Shown here in pieces: positions 13,191 to 24,165 of a stretch of DNA of 64,000 nucleotides. The notes under the pieces are model-generated. The model was not told where the DNA came from and did no database searches. It was given only the letters and a program-made list of their open reading frames with translations. This stretch comes from Eonycteris spelaea (lineage: Eukaryota > Chordata > Mammalia > Chiroptera > Pteropodidae). The stretch spans positions 248,001 to 312,000 of the forward strand of contig PUFA01000167.1 of NCBI GenBank assembly GCA_003508835.1, in the 5' to 3' direction. How positions within the stretch are numbered: position 1 is the stretch's first letter; the number at the start of each line of letters is the position of its first letter. The position numbers and the translations under genes were made by a program.

Positions 13191-13701
13191 AAAATCTTAC
13201 AGTTCTAAATATGTTTTGAAAATAAAGACATACACGTGTAACAGTTCATTTTTCTAAGAAAAGCTTGATTTTAAAAGGACTGTAGAAGTAGCTTTCCTTT
13301 ATGTAATTCTTTGTTTTAGTTTCTCAGAAATGATTCTGAGAAATAATTTTTTCCCTGCTAGTGGAATAATTGCTTGTTCAGGTCAGAAAATATTGTATTT
13401 AACTGGAAGAAATGGTTTGGCAACATCTTGCATTCTTGTCAAACCCCTAGTGGAATTAGAGTAGGGAGAAGTTATGCAGAGAAAACCGTGTGACTTAGTA
13501 AGGACTTTGATAGGAAGGGGCCATCTTTCACCTTAGGCATAGCTAGTTTTAAGTCTCGTGTAAAAGGTCGAACTCGTAACTCTAAACACATCTGAGTCAG
13601 CATTTATTTGCTTAGAAATATTCAGTCACATGGTGATTTTCCTATGTCTCTTTAAGACCACACCTGTAGAATTTGACTTTCTATAATGGGTGATTTAGAT
13701 A

Positions 13702-14155
13702 GTGATTTAGTTTGCTAGGGGTAACAAAGTATCACAAACTGGGTGGCTTAAACAACATAAATTTGTCTCACAGTTGCAGTCTGTAAGTCTATGATCAAGG
13801 TGTCAGTAGAATTGGTTCTTTCAGAGGCCAAGGAGAATCTGTTCCCCGCATCTCTCCTAGTTTCTAGTGGTTTGCTGGCAATTGTTGGTATTATTTGGCC
13901 CATAGATGCCTTTTTTACCTCTGCCTTCACAGTCACATGGTGTTCTTTCTTCCCCTGTGCGTATCTCTTCATATGGCATTCTTTTAATAAGGTTGTAGTC
14001 ATATTGGATTAGATGCCTACTCTATTCTAGGATAACCTCATCTTAACTAATTACATCTATAATAACCTTGTTTCCAAGTAAGGTCACATTCTGAGGCACT
14101 GTGGGTTAGGTCCTCAACATATATTTTTGGGGAACATAATGCAGACCATAACTGA
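13702..14155 (-). mobile_element. MLT1-type LTR (ERVL-MaLR)
   Basis: Reverse-complement MLT1 LTR, end to end: 'AACAAAGTATCACAAACTGG' and 'GTGGCTTAAACAACATAAAT' at its 3' side, 'CAAGGTGTCAGTAGAATTGG', 'CACAGTCACATGGTGTTCTT', then 'AGGTCCTCAACATATATTTT' and 'GCAGACCATAACTGA' at its 5' end. Solitary, old, with no internal retroviral sequence next to it. Noncoding. Confidence 0.85.
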
Positions 14156-14734
14156 TAGGCTCAAATATTTCAAAACTTTCCCTTTTTGGGGGCACAAGTA
14201 GATTGAATGTAGTCATCTCTTGAAAGGAAACAAGAGTTTTGATTATCATTTAAATGCACTGCCCATTTATTCAACATCTGAAATGACATTGTAAAGAACC
14301 ATTGAATCATATAAATTGCAAACATTCTGCAATTTCGTTTCTATAGTATAGTACTCTGTAAAATCATCCATCTGTCTTATCTTTGAAAAATATTCTGGAC
14401 TGTGTCTGTCCAGGTGAAGGTACTTGTTAATGTTAGATTGATTTTAGGGATAAAAAAACATTTATATTAAAAAAATGAGTAAGGGAAATGTTTGGGTAGA
14501 AAGAAGCAGAGGTCCATATGTAAGAGTCAAGGAAGGAATAGTAGCCAGGGTGAAAAGGGAGAAGGGCTGAGGCCTAAGATTCATTGTCAATGAGTCTCCA
14601 TATGGGAGAAGCAGAAAACCGAAAGCTCAGAAGGATCAAGCAAGCGAAAGAAAATGGCAGGATGGGAAACCAGTGTGTAACTGTGCTGCATTTAAAAAAT
14701 CTGTATGACATCTATGAATTCTTTCAACTGTCCT

Positions 14735-14860
14735 CGGGGATCGTTATTTGCTTCATTGTATAGGTGAGAAAAACTGAGACAGGTTCATTATCTAAGATCA
14801 TCCAGCCAAGCACGTATGGGCCCATCTGAAAGCACAGTTTTGTTTGGAATTAATGAGACT
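14735..14860 (-). mobile_element. MIR SINE fragment
   Basis: 'TTGTATAGGTGAGAAAAACT' and 'CATTATCTAAGATCATCCAG' match the antisense MIR core ('ttacagatgaggaaactga...gcccaaggtcacacagc'). Confidence 0.6.
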
Positions 14861-14869
14861 CACCTTTAG

Positions 14870-15045
14870 TTGCAAATCCCTTGCTCAGTTGTCACTTTGG
14901 ATGAGTTTGAACTTTTATACACCTCAATGTCTTCACCTGTTAAATGGAAATTACAGTCTCTACTTTATAGTGTTGTTGTGAGGACCAAATGAACCAGTAT
15001 AAATAAAGGATTAGTGTGGTTTCTAGCATCAATTATGTGGTCAAG
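14870..15045 (+). mobile_element. MIR SINE
   Basis: Sense MIR core and 3' half: 'CAATGTCTTCACCTGTTAAA', 'TATAGTGTTGTTGTGAGGAC', 'CAAATGAACCAGTATAAATA'. It lies head to head with the antisense MIR just upstream. Confidence 0.75.
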
Positions 15046-15559
15046 AAAATAGTTATAGTCTTTATAATCCCCCCAAATTAGAAGCAACCTAGTTATTGGT
15101 AGGACATGGAAAAATAAATTGTTATTTAGTTATATGTTAAAATATTTTACAGCCATTAAAAGAAGACAGTCATAAGATGATCCAGCTGGAGGCTTCAGGG
15201 ATGGCAGGGAGGAGTGTGGGTGCCTGTGTTGTCAGTTGTCCAGGATCTGTCCCAGTCAGTTCTCCTGAATCTTGTACTTGTCTGTGTTTTACCTTTTGCC
15301 TGAAGCTGCAGTCCGGATGGTGAGAAGAATTATGAGGACCACTGATGAGTAGGTAGAGTCTTTGTGTGAGTCTTCTCTCAGAATGATGCAGCCATTGGCA
15401 ATTGAGCACTATCAATTTATGTGATTGGGCTTGGATTGCAACTTTTCTCTTTTATTTAATGCTCTAAGCTGACTAAGCTCTAGGAACTTAAGAAATTCAG
15501 CTTCATGTTCTGATTGACTAAGTATACATTAACATGTTTGTTGAGACTAAAGATAGTGT

Positions 15560-15930
15560 GTTGGTTAAAGAAACTAACTGGTAGCAAAAAGACTCCCCAA
15601 ATTTAATGGCTTTAATAGAGTGGAAATTGATTTCTTTTTTGCGTAAACAATCCATGGTCTCGGGCTGGAACCCTCATCACACAGGCATTTAGGAAGCCCA
15701 GGGGCTTTTCAGTCTTAAACATGTGACTTCTGAGTTCAACTTGAACAATGACATTTAGCCAGTGGAGGAGGAAAGAGCATGGAAGATATATTTTGTTTTT
15801 TATGAGCCAGGTCTTGCACTGTCAGGTATCACTTCTCATATCTCATTGGCTAGAAATCATTCTGATGGTCTCACTTAACTACAAGGGAAGTTAACATATG
15901 TTTGTTAAGGGTGAAGAAGAAATGTTTAGA
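15560..15930. repeat. Old interspersed repeat, family not named (copy 1)
   Basis: Shares the order of words with 23450-23820: 'TTTAATGGCTTTAATAGAGT...TGATTTCTT', then a block with 'CTCATTGGCTAGAA' and 'AACTACAAGGGAAGTTA'. These match a widespread mammalian repeat I know by sight ('catttcattggctagaactc...taactgcaagggaggctggg') but cannot name with confidence. Confidence 0.5.
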
Positions 15931-16079
15931 GAATAGCTAGTTGTCTGTTGCTGGAGTTGGTTATTTTTTTCTTTATATTGTTGTTGGTTCAATTCTATTT
16001 TCCTTTTTTTAGTATAAAAAATTAATTTGTTGAAATTTCTGAAGAGACAATATCTTCACATAGTGTCAGAGTTTAAGTG

Positions 16080-16330
16080 CAAAGATATATAGTAAAATAT
16101 TTGTCTTTCATCCCTATCCCACATTTGCCCAGTTCCTACTGGATAATTATGGTTATTATTTTCTTGTGTATCCTTTTAGAGAATTTTTGTTTTAAAAGCA
16201 AATAAACAAATATGAATGGCTGTCCCTTCATCTTTTTACATAAGTGGAGGCATAATATACACAGTACTCTGAACTTTGTTTCTTTCCCTTAATAGTATAA
16301 GGTAGTTATTTTAAATTTTGTGTTATTCAG
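16080..16330 (-). mobile_element. LINE-1 3'UTR fragment, old
   Basis: 'GTGTATCCTTTTAGAGAATT', 'TACATAAGTGGAGGCATAAT' and 'CAGTACTCTGAACTTTGTTT' follow the antisense L1M 3'UTR order. Diverged; the adjoining 16335-16430 looks like a minus-strand LINE-2 tail. Confidence 0.5.
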
Positions 16331-17963
16331 TCTCAGTGGCAAGACATAGTTCCTGTTGTCAAGGAGTTTCTGATCTAATGTGGTCAAGGTACAGTCTCCT
16401 AGTGAAGTGATGGAGACGCAAGTAGTGGAAGCTTTTGTACCTAAAATAAAATACTTACCTGTTATTCACTGTATAGCTCAATACCACAATTAAAACAAAT
16501 GAAGAATACTTTCATAATTAAAATTAGATTTTGAGAAAACTGCTTGAGAAAATTAAGCATCTTAAGTTTGTTCTTGCCATTTAAATCACATACATAATTA
16601 AAATTAAGAAAATAGAAAATTCTTGGTGTTAGGAAATAAATAGATTCTTGACAATTGATTATACTTTTGTGTAATTTTTCTAAAGCACTAAGTACATAAG
16701 TGAGTGTTAATTGTTTTGAATAATTACATGACTTTATTTTGGTAAGCCTATATATTTGGATTATTAATGATTATATTTCTAATTCATAGTCCAGGCTAAA
16801 TGACAAAGTAATAGAATGTTAGGTATTTCCTCCATTGAACATTTAATGTATAATACAGTAAAACTAAATGCCATTTTTAACTCTCTGGAACTTCTTGAAA
16901 TTAACTACAATAGGAGGCCCTGTTTATTCTTTGTGGTTTCACATGTTCTATGAGCCTGCCAACTCAATGATCACCTGTGGCGACCCTGATTCTACTCAGC
17001 CTGTTGAGACAGCGCTGCTTGTAAATGAGGAATAAGAGTGGTTGGTGGCATGTAACTGAGATCTGTGTGATTGATTGGTGTTGACACATGCCCCTTTGCC
17101 TTTGCTGACTGAGAGGGGGAAGGGGGACTGCTGCTGCCACGAAAAAAGTGACACTAGATGCCTCTTATCCAAACGTCTGCTCTAACTGTTACTGCATATG
17201 GATGAACTAGCATCTCTTGGGGTGCATGTATCCAGGAACATGTAGCTGGTCTCCGGTTTATTCTACAGTATCAGGGCCTCCAGTGAGATACAGACCAGCA
17301 GTAAATAGCAACTTTCATTTGGGCTGAGAAGAAATACAGGAGAGAGTAAGAAGGAAGCGATGTAGATCTTTTCCTTTTTGGCTCTTCCAGCTTTATCTTT
17401 CTCTCTTTTTCTCCCCACCCTTATTGGTGGGTGTTTTCAGAATATATCCCCTCAAACTGCTGTGGGAGGACTTCATTTTTTGTGGCTTTAATGTCTTTAA
17501 AATGCTTCTCTATATGAAGTAACTAGAAATGTTCCAAAAATGTAACAAATATTCTTTTAGGACAGCTGAGCCTGTTAAAACAAATAAGTAAAAGGAAAGT
17601 CTCAGGGAACAGATTCAAAAAGGAGCTGGAAATGGAAGTAGTTGACTCTGGTGTTGCAGCTGCCCCTAAGGCCTTCACAGATGTTGATAATCAAAAGGAT
17701 TTGTTTTAAAGAAAGCTCTGTGGTAAAGAGGAGACAAGGCCTCGTGTCTGTTTAAATTAGAGAGTCTACAGCACTGTGAGACACTCAAAGGATCATAATC
17801 ACAGTAAGGAGAGGGGACAAAGAAATATGTCTGTCTTGGCTTAGTTTCATAGCGGGGAAAGTTTCTAAAAATTCTTAACCACAGGCCCATCCTTACTCAG
17901 GTTTGCTATTCCACTTTGTACTGTTTGTGAGGTCTGACAATTTCCAAGTTGTGAAATTTATTT

Positions 17964-18121
17964 AAAATCATCCCATCATAGTCTACGGCCAAGCTAATCT
18001 CGTCTGATCTCGGAAGCAAAGCAGGGTTGGGCCTGGTTAGTACTTGGATGGGAGCCCACCTAGGAATACCAGGTGCAGTAGGCGTAAAAAAAATAATTAA
18101 AATAAAATAAAATCATCCCAT
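17964..18121 (+). mobile_element. 5S rRNA-derived SINE (fruit-bat MEG-R type)
   Basis: 5S-derived body 17981-18086: 'GTCTACGGCCAAGCTAATCT', 'CGTCTGATCTCGGAAGC', 'GGTTGGGCCTGGTTAGTACT', 'TGGATGGGAGCCCACCTAGG', 'AATACCAGGTGCAGTAGGCG'. About 16-17 bases are missing near the 5' end (between GGCCA and ATCTCGTCTG of 5S rRNA), but the A box, intermediate element and C box of the internal Pol III promoter are present. An A-rich tail of AAAAT units follows. A perfect 13-bp target-site duplication, AAAATCATCCCAT, lies at 17964-17976 and 18109-18121, proving retrotransposition. Not a functional 5S gene. The good match and perfect duplication indicate a comparatively recent insertion. Confidence 0.93.
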
Positions 18122-18129
18122 TGTACTTC

Positions 18130-18565
18130 AGGGTTCCTAGTGGAAGCAAATGCAAATCCTCCCTTTGTCAATCTAGGCCTCCTAGGAATCCCAAAGAGAA
18201 AGCTCTTCTTTGAGCTCACAACCATAATTACAGTAGACACAGGGAAACAAATGACCATTAGTGTGAGTCAGCAGAAATTACAAACAGCAGAATTAGAATG
18301 CCAAGACCCTCAGATAATGGAATTATAAAAATAAATATCAAACCACCAAGTTAAAAGAAATAGAAAAAAAAAAAAGAACCCCAAGAAAAAACCAAAAACA
18401 TGAGCACAGAACAAAAATACCATCAAAAGGGATCAGTTTGATTTTAAAAAAGAACCACATACAACTTTTAGAAATACTGAGTTGGTTAAATAGAAATAGA
18501 TGCAATAGCTAAAATGCAGGATATTTGAAGAAATTACCTAGAGTGTAGCACAGAGGGACAATTAC
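18130..18565 (+). mobile_element. LINE-1 5'-region-like sequence, old
   Basis: A-rich strand with 'ATGCAATAGCTAAAATGCAG' and 'AGAAATTACCTAGAGTGTAG' followed by 'CACAGAGGGACAA', resembling the L1 5'UTR/ORF1 boundary region ('agaaattacccagaatgcagcacagagagac'). No ORF1 frame. Tentative. Confidence 0.45.
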
Positions 18566-19539
18566 ATAACTGATTTGATTCCTAATTTTCTCACCTGTTC
18601 TGTGCTTCTTTTGCTTTCATTTGGTGATTTCTCTTGGATTTATTGAGTATTTTTAATCATTCAGGCCTCCCTTTCCCCAAAGCTTAATAGTTTATATGTC
18701 TGTTTTTATTGTCTGTTGTTTCTGTTGATTCTTACTCATTTGATTTCTTTTTGTGTATTGTTTATATTATTTGGAAATATATTTTTAAGAGTAAAGTGAG
18801 GGCTAGGAGGAAGGTGCTTTCTCCTAAACAGGGTTGTTACTTGCTTCTGCCAGATTCTTGGTGGCACCACCAGTCTGGGACCATCTTAATTCAAATGCAA
18901 TGTTTGACATGTTTTAGTGCATTCAATGATGCCAACTCAGACTGAAAATTCACCTTTCTTATGAAGCAAGCTCATTTTTATAGCAGATTCTTTTGGCATA
19001 CCTCTTTCGTGCAAAAGTAGCTTTGACTGCTAGATTATTTCTCTGGGCTCTTTTAAATTTTGGTATAGTTATTCCTTACCATTTTGTTAGTGCTTTGATG
19101 CTTTTATGAACATGTTTTTATGTTTCATTTGGCTTTTGAAATTGTCCTCAGTGGGAAGGATGGTAGGAAAGTACCCATTCCCATCATTACCGAAGGCAGG
19201 AGTCAGTACTAATAGTAGAGAGTAGCTGTAAGAAAATTGTTCTATTTAATATTTTGAAAGAGCAAATTGTCTATTGGTAAAAATTATGCCTCATCATTAC
19301 ACAAGTAATAAAAATCTTTAAAAGCTTCTTGGGTGATTTACCATTTGCAACAAGGTAAATATTCTTAATTGTTCTTTAGAATGTAATTTCATAAATAAAA
19401 TAAAACCTTTCTTTCATGATGTGTAAGGTTTTGAGCATAATATTGTGAGCGGCATCACAGTGCATCTCATTACCCAAGTTACTTCTTTTTACCTCCCTTA
19501 TCAATAATGACTATTATTAATTTTACATCCTTAATATCT

Positions 19540-19835
19540 CTTGAAACTATGGCCCCTTTTCCTCTACCTAAGTTAACATCACTCCCCTGGGTTACTGAAA
19601 CAGCCTTCTAATCAGCCTTCCTACCACTGTTCTAAAGTCCTTTCAAACATTAGCCATTGGCTTCCATTGCTGTGAGGATAAAGTCAACATTTCTGTGTGG
19701 TGTGCATTACTCACATGACCCTGCTTACCTTTCTAGCTTCCGCTATCACACTCTCGCCTTTCATCTTTCACTCCTGTAGTTGGTACTTTTAAGCACTCAG
19801 TAAATGAATGAATGGTGTATGTGAAATATGAAGCT
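19540..19835 (+). mobile_element. LINE-2 3' fragment
   Basis: 'TCACTCCCCTGGGTTACTGA', 'AACAGCCTTCTAATCAGCCT', 'CATTGGCTTCCATTGCTGTG' and the end 'AAGCACTCAGTAAATGAATG' are sense LINE-2 in order. Confidence 0.65.
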
Positions 19836-21089
19836 GGGTAGATCCAAGTAATGATGCTTAAGGTCCTAGGAAAGGGCTTATAATTTATGTTTCTACTAGA
19901 AATCCATTTAGGTAGTGGGTTTAGCCATATCACATGACCAATGTGTTAATGTGTGAATTTCATTTATATGATATCATCTGTCTTTTAAAGCAAACGTTTC
20001 AGAAAAAAAATTAGAACAAACAACAAAAAAACCAACCTTTCCCCAGCAGTTTGCATTTTAACATTTCCCCCCAAATAACCTTGTGTTAGAATTATAGGGG
20101 CATCTCTATGAATAGCATTCAGCAGGTACAGACTCTATCACATGTCCTTACATTGGCATTAGCTTTAGGTCACACATTGTGTTTCTGAGTGACAGCCACA
20201 CACAACAAATACTAACATCATCACTTAGTTCATCTTCAAATGTGAAGGACTCCAGTGACACCCACATTTAGTCCTTGGGTTTGGTGATAAAGAAAAATCT
20301 TTGTCATTCCCAGAACCTCAAATTAATTGTTTTTTGTCATATGTAAAGAAATGACTCAGGTGTCTTTTCATTCGTTTAGAATGTATCATTTTGTAAGATC
20401 AACTGTCGAACACCATAGAACATCTTGGAATAGTAGTATCTTTATCATCACCTAATTGACATTGCTATTTCCTGCCCTGTTTACTGTGAGAGTGACCAAA
20501 TCTCTCATTGATTGCGCCAAAGTAAATTTTCTCTATTGTAGTGTTCTTGCATATTGACTTATTACAGTTATTTGGAAAGTCTTAATACTCCTGCTAACTA
20601 AAGAACAGTTCTAAGATATATAGTTTTATTTAAAAAATTTGATTAGAAATAATTTTCAGTCCTTTGCATTTGGATATGCTCATAGGAGATATAAGTGGAA
20701 TCATAGCTGTCCCAGTGATGAGGGGTTTGTGGTAGACAGTGCCATCCACCATCTCACTTTCTCCATGCCCGTGTTAGGCATCTGTAATCAGTTATGGCAT
20801 TCTTTTTCAGTGCAGCCTGCTAACCAATCTCAACATAGTGCTTTAAGTCACTTCTACTAGTCAGATTTAGCACTTGAGATCCTAGAACTAGCTTTCCTTA
20901 TGTAATCCTTCCTTGTTCACATTACATAAAATACTTTTTTGCCTGTCCGTGTCCTAAGTTTTGCCTGCACATAGTTATTTCCAAACATATTTTGGGTGAT
21001 ATTTCTTCCCTCTCATACGCTGTTCTTTGTAGAATCTACCAAACAAATTTTATAAGCCAATAATGATCAACATAAAAATGCAGATGGTA

Positions 21090-21300
21090 ACCGTAACATA
21101 TATAGAGCAGTTACTATGTACTAGGCACTGTGCTAAGTGCTTAACATGCATTATTTAACTGGATTCTTGTAAAAACTCTATGAGTTAGGGACCATTATTC
21201 TTCTTCTTTGTAGGTGGAGAAACTAGGACAAGGCTAAATAACTCTTGAATGGTAAAGCCTGGATTAGGACTGAGTTCATTTGCCTTCTCAGCCCAAATTA
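21090..21300 (-). mobile_element. MIR SINE
   Basis: Antisense MIR: 'TACTAGGCACTGTGCTAAGT', 'GCTTAACATGCATTATTTAA', 'GGTGGAGAAACTAGGACAAG', 'AAAGCCTGGATTAGGACTGA'. Confidence 0.8.
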
Positions 21301-21856
21301 TGAATCTCCAAGCTATTACCTCCTTAACAATGAAGGCTGGGTTAAAACCAAAAGGATTCATAGTGAGCAAGCTTTTGCCTGTGCTGTCACTAGGCCAAAA
21401 TAAAAGCAACTACCTTTGTATTTTCCCAGATTGCAAACAAACTCAGCATAACCTAAGAAACGTATGTCTATTTTAGAAAAATCTTATGCTGGACTTCATA
21501 AATACGATTTGGGTTTTTATTAACCTCTTTTGCCTTTATCCTTTCATATTTCAGACAACAATTTTTACAATTTTTGAGAGTAGCTGTCTTTGTAGGCTGT
21601 CTTATACATTCACAGATGGCATTATTTTATCTGTCCTCATACCATCTGTATCATCATCTTAGTCTATTCCAATTGATGCCGTCTTTCATTTATGCAGGAA
21701 TGAGTTATTAAAATAAAACTTTATATTTGTATAGCATTTTGGGTAAATGTTGGGGTAAAACATTGATTAATTTTATCACAACAATCTTATGCAAAGAAAA
21801 TTTAATTTTTAATTTTTTTTTAACCTCATCTTGATTTACTTTATATGTAGTCTTTG

Positions 21857-21891
21857 GAATTGAATTGAATTGAATTGAATTGAATTGAATT
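21857..21891. repeat. (GAATT)7 pentanucleotide microsatellite
   Basis: Seven perfect GAATT units. Each unit boundary recreates AATTGAATT, and the array overlaps palindromic GAATTC at its right end (21887-21892). It abuts the 3' tail of a minus-strand LINE-2. Confidence 0.97.
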
Positions 21892-21892
21892 C

Positions 21893-22600
21893 AGCAACTA
21901 TTTATTGAGTATCTATTGTGATCCCAGAATGGTGGGAATGATGAAATGATCCCTGTTTTTTACTGAGCTTACAGTTTAGTTTAGTGGAAAGGGCAGTGAC
22001 GAAATAAATAAAATTATGATTTCCACATGGAAAGAAAATAGAGAGAGTGGTATGGTAAAGGATGGCAGAGGATTTAATCTGTTCTAATGCATCTAGAAAG
22101 CTATTTCAGAGAAAGGGTAATTGGGAATTTGCCAAACAAAATGGAGCTGGTAGGTGATAGGAAAAAGGAAAAGTCTTCAAGGCAGAGTGAGCAGTAAACT
22201 AGAAAGCCCTGATGTTAGAGAATTTGGAGTGACCAAGATATTTGGAAGTTCTGTCTGACTAAAATTAGAGTGAGTAGAAGAGAGTGACACGTGGTGTGAA
22301 GTGAGAGGTAAGCAGGTTTCAGTTGTCTTGTAGGACATGTAAGGGTTCTGGATTTGAATCTCAGGTTAATGACAAGTTGTTGATGAGCTAAAGCAGAGGT
22401 ATGACATGAACAGATTTGGATTCTAGGAAGACCTCTCAGGGTATAGTGTGGAGAATGGAAAAAGAGACAAGTGGATGTGGGGAGGAAAGTTAGCAGGCTG
22501 TTTTAGTAGTCTTTGTGAGAAATGATCTTTTACTTAGGCTAGTGTAATGGCAGTAAGGATGGAGAGAAATGGATAGACTTAGAGGCCATCCCACTGAGAA
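21893..22600 (-). mobile_element. LINE-2 copy
   Basis: Antisense LINE-2: tail 'AACTATTTATTGAGTATCTA', 'ACTGAGCTTACAGTTTAGTT', 'GCAGAGTGAGCAGTAAACTA', 'AGCAGAGGTATGACATGAAC', 'GTGTGGAGAATGGAAAAAGA', 'GGAGAGAAATGGATAGACTT'. Contiguous order over about 700 bp, all frames broken. Confidence 0.7.
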
Positions 22601-23449
22601 TAGAGGAGCCAGTCCATGTTTCCACAGATCTCTGGCTTTTTCTGCTGTGTCATGCTAAACCAAATGCCTGTTCTCAGTCAGAGAAAAGTGGAACAGAAAT
22701 GAGACCTGAAATTGGTATCCGTATCACAAACATGCATGGCCTCACAGGATAGTTATAAGTATCAAAAAGATAAAAGCACCCAGTTATCTGCAAAGTACTC
22801 AATTTCACAGTCACATAGGGAGGATTTCGCTGTAAGGTTCGCCTTTTCACGTCAGCATGTGCGGTAGCAGCAGAACTTTGATAAACAGATGTGCATTCAG
22901 TAGCCGATGTCTCCCTTTCCCCCAAATGTCAGTTCATTCTTTCGCTCGCTTGCTTGTTCATTCATTCAAAAACACATTAACTGAGGGCCGGCTATCCACT
23001 GGATAGCTTTACTTATCTCACTCTTTAACACCACATGTGGCCATTATCCCTAGTGTAGGCCTTTGGTGTTTAAGGTACTAGATGGGCCACATCTCATTTA
23101 GGACCCATTGAGTCAGTCAGCTTAACATTTTTAAGTTGACAGAGCCTCACCATTTCTTCCCAAACAGCCTATCACTTAGGGTATAGCCATGGATAAAACC
23201 CGGCAACCCTGGTCTTCCATGTCTTCGGCACTTTCTACTGCTGCTCCCAGTCTTTGCTCAATAGGCTTGGTATGCTTGCTCCCATTTCAGTTAGCTGATC
23301 AATTCGACTACCACCACCACCCTGTCTTCTGTCAAAACAGCTTGTTAACTGAATGGATTGGTTTTTTGACTGAGATAGTCACTCATTTCAGTCAGAGAGG
23401 AAAATCTGGTTGCCCATTGTAAACCTATACAGTAGGCAAAGTAATGCAA

Positions 23450-23820
23450 GCAATTGTAGTGAATAAATTTTCAATCTCAGTGGTTTAAATACAATACAAG
23501 TTTATTTCTTGCTAATATAAAGTCCAGTTGGTAGTGGATGTGGGATTGGAGGGTCTTTTTGCTCCATTCATGGACCCAGGTTGTTGGAAGCAATAAGATT
23601 GCCCTGGGCTCAGCGTCCCGCTGATAAAGGAGGAAGAGAGTGAATGTGAAAGGTCACATAGGAGATTTTATGGACCAGGGAGGCCTAGGAGTGGCTTAAT
23701 CATTTCTACCCACATTTCATTGGGGCTAGAACTCAGGTACATGGACATATGTAACTTCAGGGGAGGCTGGGAAGTGTGTTCCAAGTGTTGACCCAAGAGA
23801 AAGGAAAACCCGATGAGCCA
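23450..23820. repeat. Old interspersed repeat, family not named (copy 2)
   Basis: Related to 15560-15930. Words include 'ATCTCAGTGGTTTAAATACA', 'GTTTATTTCTTGCTAATATA', 'ATTTTATGGACCAGGGAGGC', 'CATTTCATTGGGGCTAGAAC' and 'CAGGGGAGGCTGGGAAGTGT'. Better preserved than copy 1; I cannot name the family. Confidence 0.55.
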
Positions 23821-23985
23821 GTGTGCCCTACCTAATGACTCTCCTTGTGTCATATCTGCTCTTTGATTCAAATGATGAGGCTCAGATAAGGGCCAGAGAT
23901 GTGGAGGAGTCTCCTTTGTGTTTTTCTGAGTGGTGTATCACAGCACTGGGCTTTAGAGAAATGTCTGAATTCTTTACGTATCTGA

Positions 23986-24165
<180 letters not shown>

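Noticed and set aside
17981..18086. A functional 5S rRNA gene
   Set aside because: About 16-17 bases of the 5' arm are missing, and a perfect 13-bp duplication with an A-rich tail marks it as a retroposon.
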